In this document: positions 46,796 to 58,330 of the stretch, in pieces
Position numbering within the stretch: position 1 is the first letter of the stretch
Layout of the letters: each line of letters opens with the position of its first letter
NCBI GenBank assembly: GCA_036768485.1
Contig: JAVLUZ010000599.1
Span: 62,001 to 126,000 of the forward strand
Length of the DNA stretch: 64,000 nt
Source of the DNA: Mermis nigrescens
Taxonomy: Eukaryota; Nematoda; Enoplea; Mermithida; Mermithidae
Direction of reading: 5' to 3'
Notes under the pieces: model-generated
What the model saw: only the letters and a program-made list of their open reading frames with translations
The model's database searches: none
Told to the model about the DNA's origin: nothing
Program-made: the position numbers and the translations under genes

Positions 46796-47045
46796 TGTGA
46801 ACCAAAATTTGAAATGTGGAAAAAAAGTTCAGGTATGGTTCACATTGTGAACCAAATCGCTAGGAAAAAAACGGTGGTCATACACATTCGGCGTGTGATA
46901 TCTTACGCTTTACGGTAGGTTGAAATTCTCTACGGTAGGTTGAAATTCTCTAACATTTACTTGAAAAAAATAGTATTTTTTCAGCAGGTTCTAATTTTTC
47001 TACATAATATGTTTTATCATTATTTACTGTATTTTTATTAATATT

Positions 47046-47300
47046 TGCCCCTAATGCACGCGTTATTGGCTAATATTGGCCTTTAACGAAAAAATTCGGG
47101 GCCAACATTGGCCAATAATCAGTGCCCCCAGTTGGTGAGGGCCAGCGCCAGCGCCACCTTTTACCCAGTTGGCGAGGGCCAAGGCCAGCGCCACCTTTGA
47201 CCCACTTGGCCATGGCCAAGGCCAGCGCCAGCGCCATTGCCAGCGCCACCTTTTGCCCATGTGCGCCAGGGCCAGCGCCAGCGCCAGCGCCACCTTTTAC
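47046..47300. repeat. Right long inverted end with GC-rich array
   Basis: 47046-47132 is the inverted copy of 41418-41504. 47133-47300 continues with 'ggccagcgccaccttttacc' units matching 41235-41420. Open frames rich in Ala and Leu on the minus strand are artefacts. Confidence 0.85.
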
Positions 47301-47309
47301 CCACGCCCG

Positions 47310-47745
47310 GCTAGAATTTAGTATACATTGCCTTGCCACAATGTATTGTTGACTGCAGAAATTTTAAAAAGTTTAGGGTTATGCTTTCAAAGCTTAGGGG
47401 CATATGTAAGTGCACTGCCTGTACGCCTTGGCTTCAATTACCAATACATTTTTCTTTTTTGCATTTATTTGACAAGTTTCGCAAATTTTTGTTTATTTAG
47501 CTCTTCAATTTCATTTGATTTTTATTTTTTTGTATGTACCAGTATTAGATTTTATAGAACATATAACATTGAATACTCCCATGTTGTTCTCATATGTTTC
47601 TATCTGCGTGCACGTTTCACATTATTGGCTACGTAAACTTTAATATTTTAAGTAACAGCCAATAAATATTATTACTATCATTAGGTATACAGTAACAACA
47701 CTATAATTTAGTAAATCAAATTAATGCAGACTTCCCTTTCATAGC
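47310..47745. other. No recognisable feature
   Basis: T-rich sequence. The 102-codon open frame at 47328-47636 is rich in Phe, Leu and Tyr and has no family resemblance I can see. Confidence 0.4.
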
Positions 47746-47746
47746 A

Positions 47747-48475
47747 TTTTATGAATGAATGAATGAATGAAATAATTTATTACTGAAACGCGACAATTAC
47801 GAAAGATGTAAAAGAGTGATAAAACGTACGGTCAAAAGAATAAAAGCGTACAGCAAAAGGCGACGAGCGAGTCATGAAAATGACGATTTAAGCCCGCCCT
47901 ATAATAAATTTAGATAAGTCGACATCAATTAATCTAGATTTGAATATATTCAAGTTAGGGGAAGAGACTACAAAATCAGGTAGGTGATTCCAAATTGAGA
48001 TATACTTATAGAAAAAGTCAAATTTTTGTAAATTAGAACGGACAAGAGGAACAACTAGCTTGAAACGATTTGTGCAGCGAGTAGTATTTTGATTAAGCAC
48101 AAAAAAATCTGTCATGCAAAGACAAGATTTTTGACTAATAATTTGATACATCATACATAAGCAAATATGAAGGCGACGTAATTCTAATCGACACAAGTTA
48201 AGTTGGTTAAGGCGTTCGTCGTAAGAAAGAGGGCTATGATATCCAACTATGTATTTAGTAAATTTACGCTGAAGAGTCTCCAGCCTGTTGATATCACTAA
48301 TATAAGAGGGGTTCCATAAAGCACAGGAATATTCAAGGATCGGTCTGACGTAAACAATGAAGGCCTTTACGAGATTATTTTTATCACGCGAAAAGAAGGA
48401 TTTTCTAATTAGGATAGATCTCAAGAAAGCTTTCTTGATAATACTCATTTCTATGCTCCAGTTAATAACTATCAC
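47747..48475 (-). pseudogene. 5'-truncated LINE (second subfamily) with open C-terminal ORF2
   Basis: The open frame 48475-47888 encodes the end of a CR1/Jockey-like ORF2: IIKKAFLRSILIRKSFF, YVRPILEYSCALWNPSY, DINRLETLQRKFTKYIVG, then RRLHICLCMMYQII to the stop. It is uninterrupted for 195 codons, but the catalytic part is missing because the copy is cut short near 48470. The 3' tail is (GAAT)n read on the plus strand (47753-47769). A short microsatellite tail is typical of CR1-like elements. It is closely similar to 32880-33290 and resembles the plus-strand remnant at 35085-37020. Confidence 0.88.
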
Positions 48476-48479
48476 GGTG

Positions 48480-48800
48480 ATGATACGGACAACGATTTCA
48501 AATTATAGTCTGTTTCATTTAGCTTTGAGGTTTTTGAACGATTGTTTTAAGAGGCTACAGTAGCAATATTTTCTTCGATTTACTGTAGTTTCTCAAATCA
48601 GAAGCCTAGTCAGCCCGACCAGCTGCAGCGGCGCGGCCTGTCCTGTCCTCGACGTCGGCCGACCTAGATTGGGCAGCTGTTATTAAGTTATTGCGGCGGT
48701 CGTTTAGATTTTTCGTGGATGGCGGACCACTGGTTTTTTCTGGCCGATTTCTGCGACGTAGCCCAGGGCACGAACATCGCTTTCATTTCGACTAGTGGCT
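48480..48800. other. No recognisable feature
   Basis: Unrecognised, including a GC-rich patch at 48608-48672. It may already belong to the left arm of the giant inverted repeat, whose partner would lie beyond the window. Confidence 0.35.
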
Positions 48801-49429
48801 CTTCGCAGATCGATATTATCAAAATATCTGTTTGTACCTAGCTGATTCTGCTTACCTAAGGATTTTCCCATGTTGAGACGTTTGAATTTGATCGCAATCA
48901 CATCAGTAGCAGAAAGTGGCCCATAAGAGGTAAGCCCGGTTTAGATTTTTAAGGCTAAACAATCGAAAATAGATATCAAATTTTCGGCTAAAGTTATGAA
49001 TATGGTACTTTTAGAAAAAGAGCAAAACGAATACGGAATAACAAAATTTTTGTGCCAAACTGGTAGAACATGATAAATTGAAGCGCGGAAAAAAATTTGG
49101 TGAAAATCTGAGCCATACTTACAAAGTTGCAGGCAACTGTCGATTTGAGTGTTGGGTGGGACAATTAAACGGCTCGATCCAAGTACGATTAAACGGCTCG
49201 ATCCATAGAAATGAAGGAGAAACAAGAAAAAAGGCGCGGAAAGCTGTTTGAAATTTAAAAAAACCTCAAAAAAATTTTCATTTTTTTTGCACGTTTTTTC
49301 GGTTTTACTTGATAAGATATAGGAAAATCTACGTTTTTGCTTCTAATATACTTAGGCTTAGGCTTAGTATATCTGAAAAGGTGTTTTAAGCTGCTTAGGT
49401 CGAGGTCTCTCCCACTGAGGTCAATGTAT

Positions 49430-49555
49430 AGATGCTTAGGTCGATGTGTAGATGCTTAGGTCGATGTATAGATGCTTAGGTCGATGTATAGATGCTTAGG
49501 TAGATGTATAGATGCTTACTTCGATGTATAGATGCTTATATCGACGTAAATTGGG
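49430..49555. repeat. Tandem array of 21-bp units in the left arm
   Basis: Six units of 'gatgcttaggtcgatgtata'. It is the same unit as at 37470-37625, inverted at 63275-63390. Confidence 0.9.
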
Positions 49556-50843
49556 TTTCTACATGTGATTCTGCATCCAGCTGTTTGAATCTTCAAATAC
49601 CTAGGTCGAGTAGATGCTTGCGTAGGTCGAGAAGAGGCTAATTAACAAAACCCATAGCTTTTGTAATATTGATCATAGACGGATGAATATTTTTTCCGCG
49701 CTTTCTTTCAACATGTTCTAAATACTGAGCGAAAAAAATCGGCTCTTCTGAACTTTATTTGATAATATCCTGAAAGTACCATATTCTTAACTTACTCCCA
49801 AAATTTCACTTTCGTGCATCGAGTTTTAAGCTTTAAAGTGATGCGACCTCTAAGAAGTTATGTACGGAGTAATTTTATGATGTCCGAATTCGCAGAAATA
49901 CCCAGATAATAGGCTTAAACAAAAAGCTTTCTATTATTTTGTAAACTTAATTCTTTCAGGAAAATGAAAAACACTCCAGTTTTAGCCTTTATACAACCTA
50001 GAGCGTATTTTTGCACCTATATGTCTTCTGTTCTGTACAGGTTTTATGCACAAAATGAGATGGGTTCAAGAAGGTGTCTATTGAATTCTCACCATATTTA
50101 AGGTATTTGGGTAGCAAAATTTACAATGTGTACAGCTCTAGTGGTCGTAGAACGTCTTTTTTAATACTTCTTTTGGTCCCCTCTTGTTTTTAAAAAATCT
50201 TGGTCGTGCCGTTTTACTCCGAAACAAAATCCTGGATATGGGCTTGAATGCGATAATCATTTTTCTAAAAGTTCTGACGGAGTTAATACGTTTGCAAATT
50301 TATGCAGATTTGAATCCGTAGCATGTCGATCTATTTAGTCGGGAGCAATAAACTAACAACTAGTTAAGCCTAAGACTATAAACAGGCCTGTACCTAGTAG
50401 AGATAGGGGGCACATGCCCCCCCCCGCCCGAACGGTGCTTCGCGCCGAATATCGCAATTATTCATTGTACCTTATCTATTTAGTCCCAAACGCGCGATTA
50501 AAGCACTCCAAATTCGACTTTATACAATCTAAAGCATATTTTGCATCTATGTCTTCTGTTTTTGCAGGTATTACGCAGAGAATTATCTCAGAACCAAAAT
50601 AAGGCAGGCGTTTTTTCACAAAATTTTCTTGGGCTCTGCCCCAGACCCCGCTGGGGGCGCTTGAGCGCGCTAGTTCAGACTCCTTCAGCCCTAGAAGATG
50701 GAGTTCCTTGAATTCTAACCATATTAAAGTTACCTGGGAAGCAAAATTTACAAAGTGTATAGCTCTAGTGATCGTAAAACGTCTTTTTCAGTTTTTCCAT
50801 TGTCCACCCTTATGTTTTCAAAAAAATTTAGTCGTGTGACCAT

Positions 50844-51112
50844 CATACGTGGGCAGCAAGAAATTTCTGGGGGGGGGGTGCAAGATTTTTTTTGAAGGTC
50901 AAAAAATGGCCTTAAAAATGGTGGTATAGTGATAAAAACACCATTTTTCGACGTTTCTCATCAAGCACTATCCATTGGCATCAAAAAATTGCGAAAAAAG
51001 CGAAAAAAAATTTTCAAAAATTGAATTCTGGGGGGGGGGTATTTTGATTTCTGGGGGGGGGTATTTTGGTTTCTGGGGGGGTGCATACCCCAAACCCCCA
51101 CGCCCAGGTGTG
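50844..51112 (+). mobile_element. Fam-B element, first in a chain
   Basis: It is 269 bp, CATACGTGGGCAGCAAG to CAGGTGTG, with a perfect duplication GTGACCAT (50836-50843, 51113-51120). That target is made of the neighbouring Fam-C element's flank (gtgac) plus its first three bases (cat), so this copy arrived after the Fam-C element. Confidence 0.94.
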
Positions 51113-51117
51113 GTGAC

Positions 51118-51532
51118 CATACATGATCTTAGGGGGTTTGGGGGGGGGTTTCACCCCCCGCAGAATCATTTTTCACCCCCCGCAAAAATGTTTTCACCCC
51201 ACCCCCAGAATTGGCGATTTTTCAAAAGTTTCCTAAACTTACCTGAAAATTGGTAGAAAAAGTGTCTTTTTAAGGGTTTTTGGCTATCTATTTGCTCAAA
51301 ATCGCCAAATTTTCGGCGCTTCGCTCCATATATTCATGTTTTAAGCGATATATTGGTCAATTTATTCGACTTTTTTTCGAAATTTTTTCATGATTTTATG
51401 CTCTAGAAGGATAGAGTATCGTCAGGAACGCCAAAAAGCGATGTTTTTTCAACGCGTACCGGCCATTTTTGGGCCCAAAAAAGGCATTTTAGGTTTTCAA
51501 CCCCCACAGAATTTCCATGCTGGGCATGTATG
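51118..51532 (+). mobile_element. Fam-C element, middle of the chain
   Basis: It is 415 bp, CATACATGATC to GGGCATGTATG. The flanks gtggtgac (rebuilt by the later Fam-B insertion) and gtcgtgac agree at seven of eight positions. One hairpin-like motif is at about 51315. It is very similar to 27555-27947. Confidence 0.92.
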
Positions 51533-51540
51533 GTCGTGAC

Positions 51541-51781
51541 CATACGTGGGCAGCAAGAAAATTCTGGGGGAAATTGTGCAAGATTTTTTGAAGGTCAAAA
51601 AATGGCCTTAAAAATGATGGTATGGCGATAAAAACACCATTTTTCGACGTTTCTCATCAAGCACTATCCATTGGCATCAAAAAATTGCGAAAAAAACGAA
51701 AAAAATTTCAAAAATTGTATTCTGGGGGTATTTTTGGTTTCTGGGGGTGCATACCCCCCGACCCCCCCACGCCCAGGTGTG
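51541..51781 (+). mobile_element. Fam-B element, last in the chain
   Basis: It is 241 bp with a perfect duplication GTCGTGAC (51533-51540, 51782-51789). It used exactly the right-hand target duplication of the Fam-C element as its own target. Confidence 0.94.
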
Positions 51782-52832
51782 GTCGTGACCCCCTTCCGGA
51801 ACAAAATCATGCGTGACTATAAATGATACACTGAGTAAAGCGGTTTTTATAGTGACTTTCGAAACAAAATTAGTAATTTTCGCTTTCAACTTTTAAACTA
51901 TGATTTTCAAATTTAAGCTGCCACCTTTTTTATTTTTATGGCCTTGAAAAATTCCTTCATTGTATTACATCAATATTAGTCTTTTCCACGTAGATCTTTT
52001 CTCGCTTTCTCTTTTTGTGCCGTTCATCAGCCGTAGCTATTAATGCACAATCGAATGTTCGACAGTTGAAGTTATCACATTATAAGATATGTATTATTGC
52101 AATTATTACGATCATTATCATTGCTGTTGCCGTCATAAGTAGTTAATCATCTAATAGATTATTTCAAGATTAGCGATATAAGATTCGATTTTTGCTTTGA
52201 AGCTCTGAAAAGGCAGTTGTACAGTTTGCGAAGAATTCTGAATTTTTGTGAATACCTAGTTAGAAGAATTTTTTTTGAAAATGACGAATTTCATAATTCA
52301 AAGGAAATTAATTATTTTCAACCGGTCAGTTTGCAGTGCAGCCTCTTTGTAAGTCCGTTTTAATGCGAGTTTACATATAGCATTGTCCTTCACTTCATAT
52401 TTTTATGTTTTTTGCATTTATTACTCGTATTTTAAATTGACTTTAGGCTGAATCTGCACGTTGTTGGAATTTGATTTGATGGCTCTAAATCGCTTGCATG
52501 ACTGCGTCCTGTGGTTCGACGGAATATCATATGCGAATTGCAGTACCTTTGTTGGCTTTTAATCGTTATGCCCTACTGCCACGCTTTGCTTGCTTTAGCA
52601 CCCTGTCAGATATCAAGTAAAGTTTATCGTCATCTCAGTATAATTAAAAAAATTATTTCATGGTTATTAAAATCTAGGCTATAAATAACGTGTTCGCCAA
52701 TATGATTTGTTTCATTAAAACCTCTAATAGAGTTGTACCAAGTTCCCTGGAGTTTTTTAGCGGCCCTCAGATTTCGCGGACCTGGGCGGCCGCCTAGTTT
52801 GCCACCCCGCAAGCACGGCTATGAGTGCGCAC

Positions 52833-53092
52833 CACACATGGGCGTGGGGGGATCTGGGGGGGTCTGGACCCCCCAGAAACCAAAAGACCCCCCCCCAGAA
52901 ATCAAAGACCCCCCCAGAAATCAATTTTTGAAAATTTTTTCTTTTTTTTCCGCAATTTTTTGATGCCAATGGATAGTGCTTGATGAAAAACGTCGAAAAA
53001 TGATGTTTTTATCGCCATATCACCATTTTAAAGGCCATTTTTTGACCTTCAAAAATCTTGGACCCCCAGAATTTTCTTGCTGCCCACGTATG
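52833..53092 (-). mobile_element. Fam-B element
   Basis: CACACATGGGCGTGG to TGCCCACGTATG, 260 bp, with a perfect duplication GTGCGCAC (52825-52832, 53093-53100). Confidence 0.94.
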
Positions 53093-53099
53093 GTGCGCA

Positions 53100-53710
53100 C
53101 TATAATCATTCTACTGGATTTCCGGCGTCAAAAACGTCATATTTTGGCGTTTTTTGCGATGCTCTTTTTCCTATATCGCGGAACATAAAATTTTCAAACG
53201 AAACTAAATAAAATTTAACACAGTATAATCAAAAATTATTTTTTGAACTAAGCGCTTAAATAAGACGTTTTCTATAATATTTTTGGAAATTAATGAACTC
53301 TTAGGTGGGGTGAGCGCAAGTTTTTTTCGGGGAGGTGTGAAAAAGTTATGTTGAGGAATGAAATTAAACCTCCAGAATAGTGTATAAACAGTCATCGTAT
53401 TCGTTCTTTCTGGAAAATTTAATTTTGTTTCAAGGCAGTATGCTGCTTGCTAGTAACCTTCTGCATACTAAATATGACCATTTCATGGGAAGCGTTTTGG
53501 TTGGGCGACGATTGGATAAACGCAGAATACCAAGACTAATTATAACATCGCAATTAACTGGACGTTCAACATGGGCGATTCTTTGTGCTTTAGATATTCA
53601 ATGTGATAATAGATTATGAAGTTGTTGCCTTTTGAAATTTTTTAGTTTGTTCAATAGTCTACAGTACGTCCCCAGCATATATTTAGATAACGGCTTAAAA
53701 ATGTTGATGA
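53100..53710. other. No recognisable feature
   Basis: 'aaaacgtcatattttggcg' near 53130 recalls Fam-C, but no ends are seen. The rest is unrecognised. Confidence 0.4.
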
Positions 53711-53720
53711 TGGTCCTCGG

Positions 53721-54483
53721 CACGGTTTTTTTTTGTATTCGGCAAAGATTTTTCCCGATGTACAAAGACTTTTCGGGACCGTCTTTGTACATGTACAAAG
53801 ATTTTTGGGAAGACAAAAATTGCAAAAAAAGGTCTATAATTCGAAAAATTTCGGCGCTTCGCGCCGAAATGAGTAATTGTGTGTTCTATATATCTTTATA
53901 ATGGCAGAAATTGCATTTCAAAAGTAAAAATGTCAAATTTTTCGGCGCTTCGCGCCGTTTTAAGACGATTCTTAGTGAGTTTTGCCCTTAGAGACCCAGA
54001 AATTAGCTAAAACACACTACGAAAAGTCAAAGAACTCTGTTTTTACGATACTAAAATCGCTGCTGTACCATATTATAGTACCCAAAAATTTTGTGTGTAC
54101 AAGATGTACAAAGATTTTTAGGAAGACAAAAACTGTAAAAAGGTGTAAAATTCCCAAAATTTTCGGCGCTTCGCGCCGAACTGATAAATTATTTGTCCTA
54201 TATATCTTTAAAATGGCAGAATTTGCATTTAGAATGGAAAGATGTCAATATTTTTCGGCGCTTCGCGCCGTTTTCAGATAATTTTTAGTAATTTTTAGCG
54301 TCATAAACCCAGAAATTAGCTAAAATACACTACCTAAGATCGAAAACCCTGTTTTACCACACTAAAATCGCTACTGTACTATATTATAGTACACAAAAAT
54401 TTGCATGTGCAAAATGTACAAAGACTTTTGGGGACCATCTTTGTACATGTACAAACGGACCTTGTACAAAAAAAAAAACACTG
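53721..54483 (-). mobile_element. Fam-A element, double-core form, 763 bp
   Basis: CACGGTTTTTTTTTG to AAAAACACTG with a perfect duplication GTCCTCGG (53713-53720, 54484-54491). The core is duplicated: hairpin motifs at 53853, 53944, 54165 and 54257, that is, two pairs each 91-92 bp apart. Since the duplication of the target flanks the whole, the double form moved as one unit. Confidence 0.95.
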
Positions 54484-54630
54484 GTCCTCGGCCATTTTTA
54501 GGGGTGGGGGGGTAAACGACCTCCAATTTTTGACAAAAACAATGGCCAAAAAAACGCAATTTTTTCAAAAATCAGGGGATCGCAAATTTTCTGACTTTGA
54601 GGGATGATCAACTTTGGGTGAAGTATTCCC
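54484..54630 (+). repeat. Partial Fam-K-like repeat
   Basis: 'ggccatttttaggggtggg', 'aaacgacctccaatttttg' and 'aatggccaaaaaaacgc' match the interior of the next element. The left part was probably displaced by the Fam-A insertion. Confidence 0.6.
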
Positions 54631-54637
54631 TTGTTAG

Positions 54638-54841
54638 CGTATATGTAACGGCTCGAAATTTGGGGGGTCCGGCCATTTTTAGGTGGGGGGGTGTGAATGA
54701 CCTACATTTTTTGGCCAAAACGGCCAAAAAATTCGACTTTTGCCAAAAATCGGGGAGGGGGGCTGAAGTATTTTCTGACTTTGGTAGATTGGGGCGGCCG
54801 ACTTGGGTGGGGGGATCCCCCAGCCCCCTCTAACATGCATG
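54638..54841 (+). mobile_element. Fam-K element, 204 bp
   Basis: CGTATATGTAACGGCTC to CTAACATGCATG. The flanks cttgttag and tttgttag agree at seven of eight positions. G runs and 'ggccaaaacggcc' lie inside. Confidence 0.82.
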
Positions 54842-55084
54842 TTTGTTAGGTACACGTATGTGTCTCTTTGATTCCTATGCATGTATATACATATCTATGC
54901 ATCTGTAGAACGCGTAGTTTGCATTATTCTGCGTACCATGTATACATATGTAGGCAAGCGTTTATAAAAACACATTAAAGAGGATTTTCCTGAAATTAAT
55001 CTTGAATTGCCTAACACTTAAATTTGAGCATGATTGATTATAAGAGTCTCGAGCACACATGGATGTGTAGGGTGTCTTAACCAG

Positions 55085-55320
55085 ACATGCACAAGGAAAT
55101 TTTATCGAGAATATGAAGCAAAATGAAGGCCGAAATAGATAAAAATTCAATTCCAAAGTACTTTAAATTGACCAGAAACTGTAACAACGTAGTCTTGGCA
55201 CTATTTTAGCGCCTATGCCAGTTTGGGGATCATTTCGGTCCGAAAAGTCAAGTTTTTGACCCCTTTCTTTAAATTGGTTAATGCTGTGCATCTAAATAAT
55301 CTGATCCCCGAGAATCCAGC
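55085..55320 (+). repeat. Fam-L repeat copy
   Basis: It shares 'aagcaaaatgaaggcc', 'ctttaaattgaccagaaact', 'agcgcctatgcc' and 'ctgatccccgagaa' with 17590-17875 and 8330-8602. Confidence 0.55.
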
Positions 55321-55496
55321 GACTTGCAAATTGATAAATCCCTAGAATTGAATTTTTTGACGATTTTGGCTCATCGGGTCCACAAAATTTGGCCACTGCT
55401 GTGGCCAGGAATGGAAGCTGATGAGGGTGTTACGTAATATTTTGTTATTTCAGCAACAGGCTGAGAGTGCGTGCAAGTGCATGAGTATGTAAGTAG

Positions 55497-55639
55497 AGGC
55501 ACGTAGCTGGCCGTTATATTTTGGGGGGACAAACACCAATTTTTGGGGGAACAAACGCAAAAATAGTCCAAAATAACGTATAAAAAGTCAGATTTTTCTG
55601 AATTTTGGGTGGTTCGGCGGACCCCCCATTCCCCCCAGA
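55497..55639. mobile_element. Small MITE with AGGCACGTAGCT ends
   Basis: AGGCACGTAGCT on the left and AGCTACGTGCCT on the right are perfect inverted repeats around a G/C-run body of about 120 bp. No clear target duplication is seen. Confidence 0.65.
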
Positions 55640-55799
55640 GCTACGTGCCTGTGTATGTATGTCTTGCCTCAAGTCATCCAAGCATAAATGGCAAGGCACT
55701 TTCTATGAGATGAAATTCAAGGAAAGCGTCTGCTTTTCTTTTTGGTGTGCTTCAAGAGTCGGATGCGAAATTCATTTCAGTAATACGTATTTCTGTAAT

Positions 55800-55945
55800 G
55801 AAAAAATGGTAGTATGGCGAAAAACTCCATTTTTAAACGTTTCTCATCGCACACCATTGGCATCAAAAAATCGGGAAAAAATTTTAAAATTGAATTCTGG
55901 GGGGGGGTATTTTGTTTTTTTGGGGTGCATACCCCCACGTGTGGG
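55800..55945 (+). repeat. Truncated Fam-B copy
   Basis: The middle and right part of Fam-B only ('aatggtagtatggcgaaaaa', 'cattggcatcaaaaaa'). Confidence 0.75.
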
Positions 55946-56210
55946 TATTACCATATATGGGCGTCTGGCAATGCATGGGCAGCTACCGAATTCTGAGATG
56001 GAAAATTATAAATACCAAAATCAAATTCTAGGGGGTATAACTGGCAAAAATAATAAAAAAATAGTTCCCTATGCCCATGTGTGATTTGAACTGCATGTAC
56101 CCCTAGAAATTAATTATTCTATTGATTGGCGCTGTTTGACACCAATCAATGAGAAACGTTGTTACACTCCTGAAGGATAAGGCGGACAGGTTGTACATAA
56201 AAGTGTGCTC

Positions 56211-56437
56211 CATACGTGGGCAGCAAGAAAATTCAAAAAATGGCCTTAAAAAGGGTGGTATGGCGATAAAAACACCATTTTTCGACGTTTCTCATCAAGC
56301 ACTTATCCATTGGCATCAAAAATTTGCGAAAAAACGAAAAAAATTTTCAAAAATTGAATTCTGGGGGGGAATTTTGATTTCTGGAGGGGTGAAGGGTATT
56401 TTGGTTTCTGGGGGTGCATACCCCCACGCCCAGGTGT
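56211..56437 (+). mobile_element. Fam-B element
   Basis: CATACGTGGGCAGCAAG to CCCAGGTGT. The flanks gtgtgctc and gtgtgcta agree at seven of eight positions. The first G run is deleted compared with other copies. Confidence 0.82.
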
Positions 56438-56883
56438 GTGTGCTACCAGTCAATGCTCACTTATGAAGCAATAAACATGTACCTTTCTCAATCAAAAACT
56501 TCTGCCACATAGATTAATTAATTAGTTTTCAGCGGAAATTATGAAAAATCGGACGAAAAAATTAAAATTTGCAGGTCGGATTGATCAATTTCATATAGGT
56601 AAATTAGAGCGATAAAGACCATCTTTTGACTTAGTCAATTCCAAGAGCACGTTTTAATCTCTAAAACATACTGAAGTGATGATGTATGTAGATATCGGAA
56701 TCCTATCATCGATTTATTAGCGATACGACTAAGCTTAATAGCCGACGATACATTTCCATAGCTACAAAAGCAATTACAACAATAACAATGGATCAATGAC
56801 ATAAAAGATTGAATGCAATTCGTCATGTGCACGCACGTTTACAAAATAATACATAAACATATGCATCAACAACAGACCTATAT

Positions 56884-57055
56884 CAGTGGCGGATTCAGGA
56901 TTTTCCTAAGGGGGCGGCACCCCTAAGGGGCGGAACCCTGACATGGGCGGAAAAATTAGCCGTTTTAACTCCTAAAAATCGCTCAAAAATCCTTAATTTT
57001 GCGCACTATTTTGGGCCGATGGGGGGGGGCGGCCGCGCCCCTAAATCCGCCCCTG
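56884..57055. mobile_element. Fam-D MITE, 172 bp
   Basis: CAGTGGCGGATTCAGGATTT on the left; the right end read backwards is CAGGGGCGGATTTAGGGGCG. A perfect duplication ACCTATAT is present (56876-56883, 57056-57063). This is a very short internal-deletion form. Confidence 0.93.
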
Positions 57056-57262
57056 ACCTATATTCAGGATTCGGCCTAGAGGGGACGGACCCAACAGATT
57101 GGTCAATATCTCGGAAAATTCGTCGAGGTAGCTCACATCACGAGTACCGCATTTTCCAATATCAATTAAGGTCACAGATTTCGAACTTTAGGAAAAACTT
57201 TTTCACTTAGAAGGTTAAAAAATGTCATTTTTTGATCGCGCTTGAGCTAAAATGATGGAAAA

Positions 57263-57982
57263 TACAGGGTGCCCATCTAACTGTTTAATACGTTTTTTCA
57301 TAATAACTTCGTAGATTCTTATTATTTTTTAATAATTTTCTGGATATAGTTAGGAGGTCCAATAGGAAAGTAACTGACAAGGTTTGATCGGCTTTGCTCA
57401 TCCAAGTGTAAACCTTGGATTTCTGATTGTCTTTCCTTTTGAAATTGATGTATTTTGCGATCAATGCATAGCCCATGATTCAAGGCACTCAAGCAATAAG
57501 ATATAATGCATTTTGAGTATCTGGATGTTTGTGAATCAATAAAAAAATTGTTAAATGGGTTTACACAAGTTCATGAGAAATCGCTGTCAAAAGTCATTAG
57601 GTACGATAATTTTTGCATAGCGAAGAAAAGTTAGTTCTGTAAAAATGTTATATTTTAAACAGTATATTGCCAATTCATGCCAAAGTTTGTCAGTCGATGC
57701 TTGTTAGGCATTCTATAACCGCTCGAAAACGTTTTCAAAAATATAAAGAATTTAATGAGCCAACGCGAGATAATATTCCGGATACTCAGGTGGGGCTGCC
57801 CATAAAAGCTAAGGTTTACATAAACTCCTGTAGCTTATATCATGAACGAGCAAAAGCAACCAAATCAGGTCATCCATTCTCCCACTATACCTTACAGCTA
57901 TGTCCAAAAAAAGCATCAAAAAATATTAGGAATTAGCGGAGTTATTATGAAAAACAGTTGGGATAGTTAGGTGACACTCTGT
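57263..57982. mobile_element. Mariner-like element with ACAGGGTG ends
   Basis: The left end ACAGGGTGCCCATCTAAC and the right end read backwards, ACAGAGTGTCACCTAAC, continue as similar inverted repeats for about 50 bp, including 'ttttcataataact' on both. ACAGGGTGTCC-type ends are usual in mariner-like elements. A TA target cannot be confirmed. The 89-codon open frame at 57667-57936 has no recognisable motif. Confidence 0.65.
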
Positions 57983-58330
57983 TTTACATCAGGCGCTAAG
58001 CGCCGATAACTTGAAGGTTTTAAGACAAAGAAATCCAATTTTTCCATTTTCCTTACATTATCTTACCTTTCACAACTTTCTCTCCAGCCAAGGAGGAGCG
58101 GCGGCCCCCTCAAGTACGGCCCTGCCTACATACATAAGTACACAAAATAGTGATACACTTTTTATTCACAAAATCAACAAGGGGATCGAATGAAAGAGAA
58201 TAAAGATGCTAGCATTATAATGTGTTTGATCGTAATTAGGCACTGAATTTCTAACCAACGTCTTTACCATACATGGGCAGCAACCGAATTCTGGGGGTTA
58301 AGAGCACACATGGGCATGGGGGGTTGGAGG

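Larger units (their letters stand above)
42193..46876. mobile_element. hAT-like element (CACCGTTTTTTTT ends) that received a LINE
   Basis: The left end CACCGTTTTTTTTTCC and the right end GGAAAAAAACGGTG are inverted. They are flanked by a perfect 8-bp duplication GTCATACA (42185-42192, 46877-46884). Just inside, 'tgtgaaccaaaatttcgag' (42226) and 'tgtgaaccaaaatttgaaa' (46797) lie in direct orientation. One hairpin motif is at 42336. About 3.8 kb of the 4.7 kb is the LINE at 42602-46420. The ends resemble the CACGGTTTTTTTT of Fam-A. Confidence 0.88.
48805..52660. repeat. Left arm of a giant inverted repeat (Fam-P)
   Basis: This stretch is repeated in inverse orientation at 61470-64000. Examples: 'gcagatcgatattatc' pairs with 64000, 'agaaagtggcccataagagg' with 63876-63895, 'gcgacctctaagaagtta' (49845) with 63262-63279, and 'ggcagcttaaatttgaaaat' (right) with 51900-51925. 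The left arm additionally holds the 50836-51789 insertions and about 310 bp (roughly 49520-49840) that the right arm lacks. No gene is seen in it. Confidence 0.92.
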
